64,000 nt of DNA from assembly GCF_036588685.1 (NCBI RefSeq), contig NC_086378.1, positions 46,370,686-46,434,685 on the forward strand. The letters run 5' to 3'. The notes beneath the pieces are model-generated. The model ran no database searches and was not told where the DNA came from. It saw only the letters and a list, made by a program, of their open reading frames with translations. Below are positions 32,181 to 44,190 of the stretch, piece after piece. The position numbers and the translations under genes are program-made. Source of the DNA: Mytilus trossulus. Its lineage: Eukaryota > Mollusca > Bivalvia > Mytilida > Mytilidae. Each line of letters opens with the position of its first letter. Positions within the stretch are counted from its first letter, which is position 1.

Positions 32181-32789
32181 CGAAAAAATCCCGCTGTGAA
32201 TTGCTCTCTCATAACTTTTTCTTCCAAAATAGTATTTGATAGCTAAACATTTTTTTTCAGGGACAATACCGCCGATAGTGGTCACTTGACAATGTCAGCA
32301 ATGTTGACTCACTTGACGTTTTTGTGAATGTGAAATGTCACGATAGGTTTTAGGCCATTAGTCTTTGTTAAATTTACACTTTCCAAAAAATTGTGCAGAA
32401 TCTATCTACGTTTCAAATACAGAAATACTTTGCATGAGTAAAGCTTTATTCTGTTCAGTATCATATCACTGGAAGTAAAGCAATCATTTGTTTACCTCTA
32501 TTTTAACTGTGTACAAGCGTTAGTAACCATATAACCTCAAGTTTACAAATATTCTACTGCAACACTAAATAAAAAGAACTAATGGTGTTTTGAAACACCT
32601 AATATATATCTTTATGACCCAGCATTGTTATACTGCAACGAAATGTAGGTTTAATTTCCTACAACTGTCAAATTCAAGGGAATATTTTTTTGTTTATTCG
32701 TATACAACCGTGGGTAATAACTAAGTGCTATGATTTGGTAGTACTAAACCTTAAGAGTAACACCTTTCCTATTTTACAATATCTCTATA

Positions 32790-33694
32790 CAGTCAAACCT
32801 GATTAAACCGGACCCTGAATAAACCGGCTTCCTGTACATTCCGGCTGAAAATGAAAGTCTCATTTTTCCCCTTCAAAGTCTTTGTTAAAATACCCTTAGT
32901 AAACCGGACCCTGTGTATTCCGAATTCCGGTCTAATTATGAAGTTCCAATACTCTTAATTACATTAATTATTACCTGTCAAAACCGGTTTGTCTAATTAA
33001 TTTCACTGATCGATATGCAATCAAAACATAATTGTTTATACAATATGACTTTTCAGGATAATCAATTAGTCAGGTGTTAAACTGTGAAGTGAACTTACAA
33101 TCGTACAGTAGTGAGCTGTATTATTTATTGAAACATTATAAACGTGTCAATTAAACGACAAGACACACCGAATATATCTCATATTCAACTTACGTTTTGT
33201 AACTTGGATAAACAAATTTAAATTGCAGCATAAGAAATTTACAACGTGATGTCGAAACCCTGGGTTCCCTGCTGTGAACCCCTAAACAAATGACCTTGAT
33301 AATGAAAAACACCCGGATGACAACAATCAATGGGTAAAGTACACTGTACGACAACGTTTCAATAGTGATGAAATTACGTTTGATAATATTCTGGCTTTTT
33401 GATTGGCCATTCCAACATTTCAAATAAATGATCATGGAAGTAAATCGAAACTCTCGTCTCACATTGCAAACAACGCGAGCATTAGGATGTAAATGTAAAC
33501 AATGGAAAACGAAGTAAAGGTATTTTAATTGATCAGATATTCTTTAACATTAAAGAGAACTTTTATATGCAAACTATCGGACGTCATAAGTCATTAACTT
33601 CCGGTCGATACGGAAACCTGAATAAACCGGCTCACTGTCCAAACCGGCCCTTTTTCATAGTCCCGTAGCTGGCCGGTTTATACAGGTTTTACTG
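32790..33694. mobile_element. pogo/Tigger-like element, 905 bp, non-autonomous
   Basis: The 5' end CAGTCAAACCTGATTAAACC is mirrored by a 3' end GGTTTATACAGGTTTTACTG, flanked by TA on both sides (32788 and 33695), the target site of the pogo group. Inner subterminal 'aaaccgg' words repeat. No transposase frame remains. Confidence 0.8.
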
Positions 33695-35237
33695 TATTAT
33701 TATTGGTTCTGGGAAAATGCAAAACATAGTTCAGACTATCTTTCAGGGGCAATAACTCATATCAGATGTCATTGCCAATTGCAGCCATTTTGACTTATGT
33801 TTTTGCTTATCATTTCATTTCTAATTACAGTTTCCATTTATAATGTTTTTCTTCAAAAATTAGTAAAAAGAACCCTTACAATGGCGGTAACTCTTGTAAG
33901 TGATCATTCATGTTGACTTAATTAGTTGATCTGATTTTGAATACTAGTATTGTTGCTAAACACAGTTTCCCTCTATTAGGGTTTCTGCTAAATCGCACAT
34001 AAGGTTAAAAAGAATTGTTGTCCAATCTTTCTGAATATTCCATAATAGACAAACCTTGACCTTTGATAATTTGAACCATTTCACTAATTCTTCGATTAGG
34101 TTTTGAGGTGTTTAAATCATAAATGGTATTTAACCTTACTGTTCAATTTTTTGCAACATCACCCCTCGGGGCAATACTCGGGGCTTGATTAAATCTGAAT
34201 AAGTATCTGAAAGTAATCAGATGTCAGTATTTATTTTTGTATTAATTTTTGATGTGGTTAAACCGATGTCGTAAATGCATCAACTAATTGGAAAACCAAG
34301 TACACTCTATTATTCCAATGTAGTATTTCCACTGATACTAGTAGTATATGCTATAAATCCAACCATTTTGACATTTACACCATTTTAACATTCAAAGGTT
34401 TGTATGCATGAAAGATGATAACAATTGTTAAAAGAAATTCCAGCAACCAAGGTCTTTTCATAGATCAAATTCCTTTTCACATTTTTTATCTAGTAACAAG
34501 ACGGCGCTATTACATTTTCCCAGCATTAGGTTGGCCTTTTGTAAACCCATGGCAGGTGAAGGAAGTCAACTTAGGAGTGCTGTGATTGGATGTAAGAGTA
34601 CAATTTAATGTTTCATTCCTCTATAAATAACTACAATATAAATTTTGAAACCCATTGAAATATTTTCTAGAGAATTATTCGAAAAGACTTCAAAAGTTTC
34701 AAAAATTTAGTGTTAAATGATGGGAGGCAAGGATATTAACCCAAAGGAGCTTCGTTTGAACTTGGTCATGGTACTTTTTGGCTTCAATTTTGAAAAAAAA
34801 TTATAAAGTACTAATACCACATATAAATGTTCTATCCATGTTTTTATTATAAAAAGTGGTAAATTTAGAAAATTTTAGTATTGTCGCCTATGGCAGAATA
34901 AATAGTACCGATTTCCCTGGTGCGTTTGGCGCAGTTTAAACGGTTTCAGAAAAGGAGCATTTTTAAAATCTTACAAGGATGAATACGACAGAAGAAGACC
35001 TAACTAAGAGGACGATGATGACGTCAATGGAAAGGAAGACGAATGACGACAGAAGAAGAAGGACTACCTACGCCAAGTAATGACAACAGCTAACATGCAG
35101 GCAAGATAATAGAAAAATAAAAAACGAAAGTCAGAATTATACATGTTATAGGTGTGCATGTCCACAAAAAATTGCAGGGATAAAAAAAAATTTAATTCCC
35201 AAAATGTTTTGATACTACATTGTATATAATGATAATA

Positions 35238-36072
35238 TACTGAGCCTAAAAAGTTTAGCAACACTTTTTTTTTTAAAGTTTTTTAGGTTGTTTCTGGATT
35301 TTTTTTTTATCAAACATCATTGATATAATCCTTAGTTTTACCTGGATTTTTAAACAGTCGTACTTTTTTCCAGGTGATTGATTTCGCGCCATTTCAGCTT
35401 TGCGCGTGTAATTGATGTTTTACCTTCTGTACCTGTACTTTTAAAACGAATTTCAATTTTTTTTTGCACTAGCGTTCAGAAACACACCATTGGTAAGAAA
35501 AACACATAAACGTTTGAAAAAATTGCATGGGGCGTCAATCAGGCCTCTCCGAAAATGACCGTCAGATGGCTCTTGGAATGGTTGATACCGGCATGAGTGT
35601 TGCTGACGTCTTGGCTCGATTTAATGTGCATAAGTCAACAGTTTAGGGACTAAAAAACAGATATCAACAAATTGCAACAGCACAGGATAGGTCGATATGT
35701 CGTAGAACAAAAACAACCATCGTCAAGAGAGGAGCGCTACCTTCGCTTTACGTCAACACGGGACAAGTTTTTTTGTGGCCACAAGAGTAGTGCATTGACT
35801 AAGGGCAGCTGCTGGTGTGCCTGCCAATCCTTAATTGATGCCCTTAAAGCATGGCCGAGAAATTGATTTTGAATAACACTATACTCATTTCAGCTTTTTG
35901 ACCCTCCCGCGCTCCATACAAACAAATATCCTAATGAATATGAGTGTTTAACATTCATGTTGCTTCTGACATGTCATAATTCCATTTTTTTATTATCAAA
36001 ATTATATGTTGTTATGATTTTTTAATAAAATTAAATTTTATATTTATGTTGCTAAACTTTTTTGGCTCAGTA
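35238..36072 (+). mobile_element. Tc1/mariner element, complete ends, dead transposase
   Basis: Ends TACTGAGCC(T/A)AAAAAGTTTAGCAAC are inverted and flanked by TA duplications (35236 and 36073). An ATG at 35527 opens a helix-turn-helix N-terminus (MGRQSGLSENDRQMALGMVD, then VADVLARFNVHKSTV) stopped by TAG at 35644. The continuation changes frame to REERYLRFTSTRDKFF and decays; the DDE catalytic domain is largely deleted (835 bp against ~1.6 kb expected). Confidence 0.88.
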
Positions 36073-36227
36073 TATTCTGTTTGTATTGTTGTTAATAACA
36101 TAAACAAAATTAACATCGAGAAAGATGACTCTATTTACTTGAACGGATATGTCTAAATATACTTCATTTGATTTTCTTTTACCTTTGAATATACAAACTA
36201 TTCTCGACATTACAAAAATGTATTTCA

Positions 36228-36395
36228 TCAGAGGCGGATTTAGAGGTTTTTTAGGGGGCCCGAACTTCAACCTTGTCTTGGGAAAATTTAGTTGATTATA
36301 AAGGGAATCACTGAATCATGACTGGAGCGGGGCCCCTCTCAGGCAGTCAGTGGTCCCCCACTTATGAAAATTTCTGGATCCGCCATTGATCATGG
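36228..36395 (+). mobile_element. MITE with GGCGGATYYAGA ends
   Basis: Left 'aggcggatttaga' and right 'tctggatccgcca' are inverse. The interior is purine/C-rich ('agggggcccg', 'ctggagcggggcccc'). Another piece is at 26690. Confidence 0.75.
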
Positions 36396-37249
36396 TGTTT
36401 CTATAGAAGCTATATGTTAATCTGTGGTCATCACAAAGAACTGAAAGTACTTTTGGTTAACTCTGCAAATCTAAAATTAAAGACATTTGCTAATAAATTG
36501 ATAAGTAGATGATATAAAAAAATATTAGTAGTTTTACCTTAAATGTTTATTTCATCCAAAATTCTTATCAAAACATTTCATGTCTTCTCACAAGGTCAAT
36601 AAATCAACCCGGATGTTTAAATGTCACAATATACGTAATGCATGTATACTTTTCACCAAAAGAAACACAGCACATATACCAAAATTGACTGTTGCATTCT
36701 TTTCATAAATAAAGTATATGTCCCAGATGGAAAATGATGAGTTTAGACTGTTAGTGGTATTAAAAAAAGAGCTTCGATAATTAAAAATAATTTTATATAT
36801 TGATTTAAAAAAAAACTATAAATAGACAGTTAAGAACAAAAGTCTCAAATATGACCGAGCGGGGTCTTAGTAAAATAATCAAACCCGTTAAACATCAGCA
36901 TCAGTCGATGTCATATATATGTCAGTGGTGGAACCTGAAATCAGCTGATTGCCATAAGAAAACTCCAGCACCAATGATTCCTTAAATAATCACCGTAAAA
37001 TTTCCTGCAAAAAGGGGGTGGGCTATTACAAAATCGGGAAAATGTGGAACTCATCATAAGTGGTGTCAGCTATACATACTTTCTTTTATAAAACTAACTT
37101 GAAAATAACATCGTTTTTGTCTCTATTTCATTCGAATGATAAGCGCTCAGTTATATTCACATCAATGTCAGTCTTGAAAAAAAACACAATTAGCATATAT
37201 TTGTAGCTAAAGTGAGTTTTCAAGTACTTATGATTTAAAATTATCTGGC
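36396..37249. other. no gene seen
   Basis: AT-rich; no recognisable frame or repeat. Confidence 0.4.
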
Positions 37250-37690
37250 GTTTTTTTCTGTTATCGTGGTAAATTAATCGTTTGTAACATATTTTTCAAG
37301 AATGACAAAAGGACGCGTATTTTAACATTGCGCATTACTGTCGTGAACAATCAGTACATCTACCATGTATATTCATATGCTAAATTGTATTTCAGTTTGG
37401 CTGTTCCTGATGAAAGTAAATGTCATCACGGAAAAGCGTCTAGAACGCACCATTATGTTATCCTTCTGTTTCAAAGTCTTCAATGAACATAAAAAATTTA
37501 TTAACTCTAAACTAAATTAAAAACATATATTCGTTCCTTCTCCGTTATCTAATTTTCACATTGACAGACACATCCCACTTTGTATTTATAAAGGATCATT
37601 TCTATATTTACATGATATCCCAGAGTGATCTTTTAACCCCCCCATTATGGTGTCCAAGTTAAGACTGTTCTAGACCGAGAACAACTTATA
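37250..37690 (-). pseudogene. decayed duplicate of PIPOX exons 2 and 3
   Basis: 37258-37282 ('ctgttatcgtggtaaattaa') matches exon 3 of the oxidase, and 37605-37688 ('acatgatatcccagagtgat', then 'gtccaagtt' and 'gaccgagaaca') matches exon 2. Intervening intron words ('cacgtattttaacattgc'-like, 'cacggaaaagcg') also match, in the same order and orientation. Both exons carry substitutions and indels, so this is a fragment of a segmental duplicate and not a retrocopy. Confidence 0.75.
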
Positions 37691-37804
37691 AAGTATACTA
37701 TACATATTCATGACAGCAGTATTTAACACAGTTGGAGTTATCCTGATACATACTCGCTACTGTATAGTTATTCTGCAAGTTATAACATTCATATATTGAA
37801 AATC

Positions 37805-38010
37805 GAAAAAAATGGGAACTATTGCATCATAATTTAAGGACGAGAAGAAGTGGAAACTGTTTCATCAATATTAAAGGACGAGAAACAGTGGCAAATATTT
37901 TATCCATATGAAGGATTTAGGAACAGTGACAACTCTTTCATAAATATTATTAGACCAAAAACAATGGGAAATATTTCATCAATATTAAAGTACGAGAAAC
38001 AATAATGGTC
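37805..38010. repeat. degenerate ~40-bp minisatellite, about five units
   Basis: Recurring 'acgagaaacagtggcaaat', 'tttcatcaatattaaag' and variants, with spacing of 36-44 bp. Confidence 0.7.
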
Positions 38011-38248
38011 ATTATTACCTAATAAAGAGTATTTTACTGTTTTATTAATATTTCTATATTATTTGCTATTTTTCTGCCATTTTTTATTCCATGATCTATT
38101 GCACTGGAAGTTATCGTTCTATTGCACCTGTGTGCAGTCTATTGCACTGACCTGTTATGACCTCTTAATCTGAAAACTCATGTTGTCCAATCAAATTGGG
38201 TCGTTTAAACGTTCTTAGGTTTATTATTATTATTATTAGGTAATATAA
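38009..38248. mobile_element. MITE-like element with TATTACCTAATAA ends
   Basis: Left 'attattacctaataa' and right 'ttattattaggtaat' are inverse. The interior has three 'ctattgca' words ('gatctattgcactgg', 'tctattgcacctgtgtgc', 'tctattgcactgacc'). Confidence 0.55.
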
Positions 38249-38309
38249 CTAGTTCGATGGGATAGATGCTTTTGAATTATTAAGTGATAAAACATCATAT
38301 ATATAACGT

Positions 38310-38590
38310 AAAGTAGAGTTCAAGGATATTGCTAACTTCTTATCTTTCTTCCTAAGAAGTTCCTATATAAGTTCAGCCTCATGATAATAAAGAAACAAGT
38401 CGACAAGAAGAGGGGCACAATTGGTTTCCCTTTGAATGTCGACTGTCTGTTGAAAAACACGTCATCCGAACGTAACAAATAGGTTGTCAATCAAGAAATC
38501 AAGCATCTTGATAATGCCTGTTTTAGAGAATTTTTTGTTTAAATTAGAGTGATCTTTTACAAATTAGGATTTGTTCCTCCTTACATATTG
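38310..38590 (-). pseudogene. reverse transcriptase fragment, same family as 6084 and 31230
   Basis: The minus strand encodes degraded versions of the RT segments 'KMLDFLIDN', 'FQQTV', 'APLLVDLFLYYHEAEL' and 'LLRKKDKKLA'. Indels and stops break it. The family's 3'-terminal repeat lies nearby but in the opposite orientation (38925-39080). Confidence 0.7.
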
Positions 38591-38924
38591 CGGAAAAGTG
38601 TATTTTTTGTGGAAACGTAGTATTTGGACTTTGAAACGTTAGCGTAAATGCAATGCGCCCGATTCTCTACCGCTCAATATCAAATTATGATTAGTATCAA
38701 AGGAGATTAAAATACGTTTAGTGAAAACATCTCAATTATTGTTGAATGTTTTCATACCTCTGAAGATTGAAGAATTTGATCTTTAAAATTCTTTTAAATG
38801 TCAAACAGACAGTCTTTTGAAATTAGAAAAACAAAATTAAATTTTATATCGAAAACTATGAATTTAAAGTTCTTATATTCATTCTAAGGGTAAATTCAAA
38901 ATCATGTAATTCCACTTTTATGGG

Positions 38925-39080
38925 GTTCGTGTTGCTTATTCTTTAGTTTTCTATATTGTGTCATGTGTACTATTGTTTGTCTGTTTGTCTTTTTCATTTT
39001 TAGCCATGGTGTTGTCAGTTTATTTTCAATTAATGAATTTGACTGTCCCTCTGGTATCGTTCGTTACTCTTTTATGGAAG
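38925..39080 (+). mobile_element. retroelement 3'-terminal repeat, 5'-truncated copy
   Basis: Matches the last ~150 bp of the repeat at 5326: 'ggggttcgtgttgcttattc', 'tttttagccatggtgttgtc' and 'gactgtccctctggtatc'. Confidence 0.8.
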
Positions 39081-39489
39081 AGCTAGGTCGTACTACTCCA
39101 TGCATATTAATAATAGTTGCTGAATTCAATCAGTAATTTTACACCAGAAAATGTCATGCTGGTAATTTCACTTATACATGTTTTTAGCGAATACAAGGAG
39201 TACTATAATCAAGAAAATAAAAAGACGTCTGTTGTCTATTTCACTCTTTGTTCATTGCCTTTTGATACTATCTTCTTGTTATGTATGTATAAGAAAGTTA
39301 TTTATACTTGGTTTGCATTTTTTTCACAAACAAGAACAACACGGAAAAGAAAGAATATAACATGAACATTATACATGTTATATAGTGAAAATGTTAAATA
39401 TGAAATGTAAAGGGAAAGTTATGCAACTCTTTACAGACATGGATGGATTGAAGATCCCGATTTACATCAAAATATAACAATTTGGCTTG

Positions 39490-39810
39490 TTCTTGCGTTT
39501 GTTAGTACTGTACTCCTGTCACGAAGTGTTGTAATTTTAAACGTTGACATATACACATGATAAAATAATAGGTTTAACTAGCCATAAAATCAGCTTCAAC
39601 CCACCATCTTTTCTTAAAAATTTCGAACCCAAGTCAGGAATATTGCAGTTGTTATAAGACAGTCTGTTTATATGTATGTTGGCGTTTACCATTGTGACAT
39701 TTCAGTGTTTCTTCTGTTAGTCCAATGTTCCTCTTTTATACATTTTATGGTTGATATTTTCTTTCCTGGGTTTTAGTTTGTTACTTGGATTTGTTTTTGC
39801 TAAATCCAAA
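39490..39810 (+). repeat. interspersed repeat G, copy 1
   Basis: Shares with 43795-44190 the words 'agccataaaatcagcttcaa' (against 'aaccacaaaaccagattcaa'), 'caagtcaggaatat' and 'ttttagtttgt', then 'cttggatttg'. No intact frame. Confidence 0.5.
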
Positions 39811-40518
39811 AAAAAAGGACTGTTTTGTATATACATATTTTTCTGTCTCGAAGGTATCATTTGTCTTTAACCTCGTTTTCAGGGTTTATTGGCGAATCTT
39901 TAGTTTTCACAATCTTGTCTGTTTCTTAGATACTATCAACAATAGGTCTACTGTTTTCAGTTTATTGAATGATTTTCAGGTGTACATGCATTTCTTGTTT
40001 GGTCTATCTGACATTGACCTTATTTTTGTGGAGCAAGTTCAGTGTATGTGGTAATTAGAGTAAAGCTTTGTAGTTAGGACTATTAAGATAAGCTTACCAT
40101 TTTTTGAATTGGTATCGAAACATTAAAACATTAAAAAGTTAAAAATATAACAAAACGATTTCCGACAAGACCCACTTGTCTAACTGTTTGTACAAATTGT
40201 GACTTTGATGGAGAGTTCTCTCATTGGCAGTCACACCACATTATTCTTTTTATATCTCTTTTACCCCCAAGACCGAAAAACGAATGCAGTGTATTATTCA
40301 ATTTATGCCTATTTTATGTACTTGTACACTGTCGCTTACAAATGACAAAAATTCATCAGATGTTTTCAAGTGGTGTAATTCCAATTAAATCCTCACTCTC
40401 AATATTACAATTATTCGCTCATTCCTATTAGTATTTTCATGTTGATCTGACACATTTAAAAGCTTCATATGCATCAATTTCTTTTCTGTTTTTAATCCTA
40501 CGGTGAACAAAAGCCTGT

Positions 40519-40630
40519 TAAAGGATATTTACTTAAGGACAGTATTACCACTGTCAACATTAAAACCATATGGAGTACTTAATGGCAATTTATTGACATA
40601 TGCATACCATCCAGATAAAGGCAAAACATA
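40519..40630 (+). promoter_or_regulatory. distal block of channel pseudogene (D3)
   Basis: Homologous to 2133-2240 and 60752-60846 ('accatatggagtacttaatg', then 'caatttattgacatatgcat'). It lies about 1.1 kb before the channel copy at 41757. Confidence 0.5.
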
Positions 40631-41580
40631 CTTCATGTACTTACATATAGATCTTTTCAGTTTTCGATTGAAAGTCTCTGTCTAACTTGATTTTTTTTTT
40701 CAAATTAAAGTTTGTTTTGCGTTACAGCGATTAGATTTTTAGCACAAAAAGTTACGGTACTACAATTTATCCTGTGTAATCAAACTGTTAATTCTATATC
40801 ATATCGTCGATGGGCTACCAAAATGTTGTAAATTGCCAATTTTATCTTAAAAAAAAACCCCAGGATTTATTTTTTTTGTTGAAATTCATGCTTCCAAAAT
40901 GTAGTAAGTGAACCGTAATATATTTGTAAGTAGCAGTGAAATAAAAATTATGATGTCTGTGAAGTACGTAAAAAACTAAACTTATTTTAACAGAAAAAAA
41001 AAAATAAACATTACTTGATTCCCGAATCTAATACAAAACACCTTTTAAATTTACATATAACATTTTGGGAGCTAACGTTCACTTTACAAGCAATTGATAT
41101 TCTGACCCTTTTCTTATGTTTTAACTGCTCCAACTGTATGCTCTTGTGGAGTATCAATGATTGCCTTCCGCCAAGATAATTTGTGTGAAAAAGTAATTGT
41201 ATAAAAAAAAAGTCAGATACGACATTTTTGGAAGCCCAGCGACAATATGAGTTATATCCCCGTACACCTTTTTCTTGCAGTTATTCATTTATAACTGTAA
41301 AACGTAAATCACATGTTTACACAAATTTTAACCGAAAAAAGTTATCACCCTTTTCACATTTATCTTTCGTGATATGTCAATTTAACTCATCAACTGCTTT
41401 ACCCTACATATATTAAACTCTTGAAATTCAAATATTAAAATAATAAATAAAAAACAATGACACAAATACCGGAAGTAATATTTTTTTTTCATACAGAGGG
41501 TCTACAAACTTTATATTCAATGATGGAATGAAAGAATGATAGTCTATTTTTCGACACAAAAACCCCTCATAACAATTTAC
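40631..41580. other. 5' flank of channel pseudogene
   Basis: AT-rich, not found upstream of the intact gene, where distal and proximal blocks are only 200 bp apart. An insertion here or a deletion there is implied. Confidence 0.4.
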
Positions 41581-41645
41581 ATTGCATATTACATGTGTCG
41601 CGTTTAGTTTGTTATTCAGTATATGTACTTAAAAGCAATGCAAAT
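41581..41645 (+). promoter_or_regulatory. proximal 5' block of channel pseudogene
   Basis: 'gtgtcgcgtttagtttg' and 'attcagtatatgtacttaaa' match 2440-2496 and the inverse of 59246-59310. Confidence 0.45.
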
Positions 41646-41756
41646 TTTAAAACATATTTGATTTTTGTATAGAATGATGTTTTGGCTTTGTTTGTGATGT
41701 AATAAAAATATATTGAAAAACAAACCAATCAGCTTAACGACGACTATTTTAAATAA

Positions 41757-43117
41757 GTGATGCCAGTTTATCAGATCAAAACACAAAAAAACTCAACTGT
41801 AGATGGTTTTAGAATGGATATCATTAAAATTGCTGTCATTTTATTCTACTGCGCAACATTGATATCCCTGATCTATTGTAAAACATTTAATGACACTTCA
41901 CATCTTGCGAGACAACTGAAAGAGATTCCTTCTGACGTTCTACCGAGATTAAACCAAAACGAATTCGTTAATGTTTCAACAACGGCGTTTATTGCTTCAA
42001 TATTGGACTATAACGAAGTCTCCGGAACACTGCAAGCAGTCGTGACTTACTTTTTGACCTGGACAGAGGAAATGAGAAGATGGAATAGCTCTGCATATGG
42101 GAATGTTAGTTCAATAAATTTACCGATAACAAGCACTTGGATTCCAGAAATAAGCGTGAGAAACATGATCAGTCAAAAAACAATATTAATATATCATAAT
42201 GATATGGAAATAAGAAAAGCATATGTCAACTACAAATCAGACGGCTCCGCAGTTTTTTTATTAGGTGGTGCGCAAGAACTTTCATGTTCTTCTGATGTGA
42301 AGTATTTTCCGTTTGATTCACACGCATGCTCTATTGAACTCGTTACAACGCACGTATTAGACAACGTTGTTATTACATCAGCAATAAAAACCATTGACTT
42401 GACAAACGGTGTGCCGAATCCGAAATGGAGCATAACAGAAAATGTTGTACAAAGCAATGTGTATGTCCATTCATCTAAAGTAAGCTTTAACATTACACTA
42501 TCAAGAAATCCGAGTTTTCTATTCTTGAACTTAGTTGTCCCTATTGTTCTCCTGAGTTTTGCTTGTGTTTTGTATTCCTGCTGCGTCTGGTGAACGTGGT
42601 TCATTGGCGTTTACTATTCTACTCACCTTCGTTGTTTTCATAACTCTAGTTACGGACATACTTCCAGCATGCAAACCAATTTCATATTTCAATATCTTTC
42701 TTGAAGTTCAACTCTTTTGCAGCGTTTAAATAACATTTTGTGCAGTATGGATCATCTCTTTGCACCATAAATTTCTGGAAAATGATACACAAGAAATATT
42801 TCCTAGATTCGTACTGCAAATGAGTTATGCGTACCGTTATCTATGTTCTGAATAAACAATGTAAAGTCGACAACAAACGCATCCTGCCTTCTCGAGGGTT
42901 CACAGAAGAACATGGCAATGACACATGTTTAGACAAAAGCGCTCAGTTGCAAAAGGAGCAGCAGCGACATGAAGATAATAAGAATGAAAGTAAATTTACA
43001 ACGGACATCCATCAATACTGTTTGAAATTTATAGATTCAATTTGCTTTAGTCTATTCCTTATTATTCTGTGTATACAACTGATTGTTCATGGTAATATTT
43101 TCTCGTATAGATCTTGA
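41757..43117 (+). pseudogene. nAChR-like channel paralogue, three inactivating lesions
   Basis: Paralogue of 2713-4047 along its whole length. The ATG frame encodes signal peptide, extracellular domain with an intact 13-residue Cys-loop (CSSDVKYFPFDSHAC) and the start of M1, then ends at 42593. Aligned with the intact gene: (1) an 8-bp deletion near 42564 inside M1 shifts the frame; (2) in the shifted frame M2 and M3 are well preserved, but TAA at 42727 replaces an Ile codon in M3; (3) a second frame change near 42850 in the cytoplasmic loop, after which 42860-43117 restores the loop end and M4 (FIDSICFSLFLIILCIQL). A translated product would lack the pore. The strong preservation outside the lesions suggests recent inactivation. 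Confidence 0.9.
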
Positions 43118-43654
43118 TCACAAATATGATCTCACGGAAACAATTAAATATTCCCAATGCTAAAAAATGTAGCTAATATGATTAGATATATTTATATTTT
43201 TGATATACATGTAAATCAAGTAAAAATCTGTTTTTTTTTTTTATTAATATAGAAAAAAGTCTACTGCAAGACAACATTCTGTTCAATTAAAGCATGTAGA
43301 CATATACATGATAAAGGAATGACAAGACACAAACTCTAAAACCTGAAATGAAAGCCATACTATATAAAAATAATAATAGCAAAATAAATACATTTAATGA
43401 AAAAATATTGACTTAGGACGAAGTCCAATATCGATATTCTTCATTGGGTCGCTATATCATCAATGAATAAAAAAAAATACTTCTTTTTCAATAATTCTTT
43501 AAGATTAGATATAAATCAAATTCTGAAAATTTGCTGTTATCATTATTATGTTTTAGGCGTAATCGATACTAGGTATTGCATTGACATACATTGAAAATTT
43601 GACAAACAGCCAATATTGATAAGTACTATTTTGATATGCAAATAGTTATATGAC
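43118..43654. other. 3' flank, no gene
   Basis: AT-rich; nothing recognised. Confidence 0.4.
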
Positions 43655-43790
43655 TTGAAATTATTAATGTTTGTAGCCTAGATTTGTTTTCTGTCAATCG
43701 GATTATGCTGAGCGTCACTCAATGAGTATTATGTAAACGAAACGTGCGTCTAGAGTATTAAATTATAAGCCTGGTAACTTTAATAGCTAT
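43655..43790 (+). repeat. short interspersed repeat ('GAGCGTCA...GTAAACGAAACG')
   Basis: 'gagcgtcactcaatgagt', 'taaacgaaacgtgcgtctag' and 'ataagcctggtaact'. Inverse copy at 57340-57400, relatives at 7715 and 59342. Confidence 0.65.
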
Positions 43791-43794
43791 ATGC

Positions 43795-44190
43795 ATACTG
43801 TAATGTTCTATTGTTATGTTTATTTGTATATTTCTCTGTCCTGAATGTTCTTCCAATTATTTGAATTGTAGTCCTGTCGTGTAATTTTGTCACTTTAGTT
43901 TTATAATTAACGATGCCATAAAAGCGGGAGATTTGGCTAACCACAAAACCAGATTCAACCGAACATGTTTTTTTAAATGTCCTGTACCAAGTTAGGAAGA
44001 TGACATTTGTCATCTTATAGCTCGTTTCTGTGTGTGTTGCATTGTCGTTGGGTTTTTTGTTTCTGTTGCTTCGTTGTTTTCCTCTTAAATTCGATGCGTT
44101 TCCCTCAATTTTAGTTTGTGACCCGGATTTGTTTTCTCTCAATCAAATTACGACTTTCGAACAACGGTATACTACTGTTGCCTTTTTTTC
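43795..44190 (+). repeat. interspersed repeat G, copy 2
   Basis: Runs from 'aatgttctattgttatg' through 'gcgggagatttggctaacca' and 'cctgtaccaagttaggaag' to 'tttgtgacccggatttg'. Open frames on both strands are by-products of the repeat. Confidence 0.55.

Larger units (their letters stand above)
30660..35110 (+). repeat. large degenerate family-A-like element with nested insertions
   Basis: Starts 'gaggccctcaagaacctg' and 'aatcactcac', like the 5' hairpin of family A, and ends 'gacgaatgacgac' then 'cgccaagtaatgac', like its 3' end. Unit words recur at 32015 ('gggtcaattgac'), 32250, 33745 ('ggggcaataactc') and 33880 ('ggcggtaactc'). A retroelement piece (30925-31508) and a pogo-like element (32790-33694) are inserted. 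Diverged; boundaries approximate. Confidence 0.5.

Noticed and set aside
37805-38010. Possible CRISPR-like array
   Set aside because: Units are of uneven length (36-44 bp) with no conserved repeat/unique spacer alternation; a eukaryotic minisatellite.
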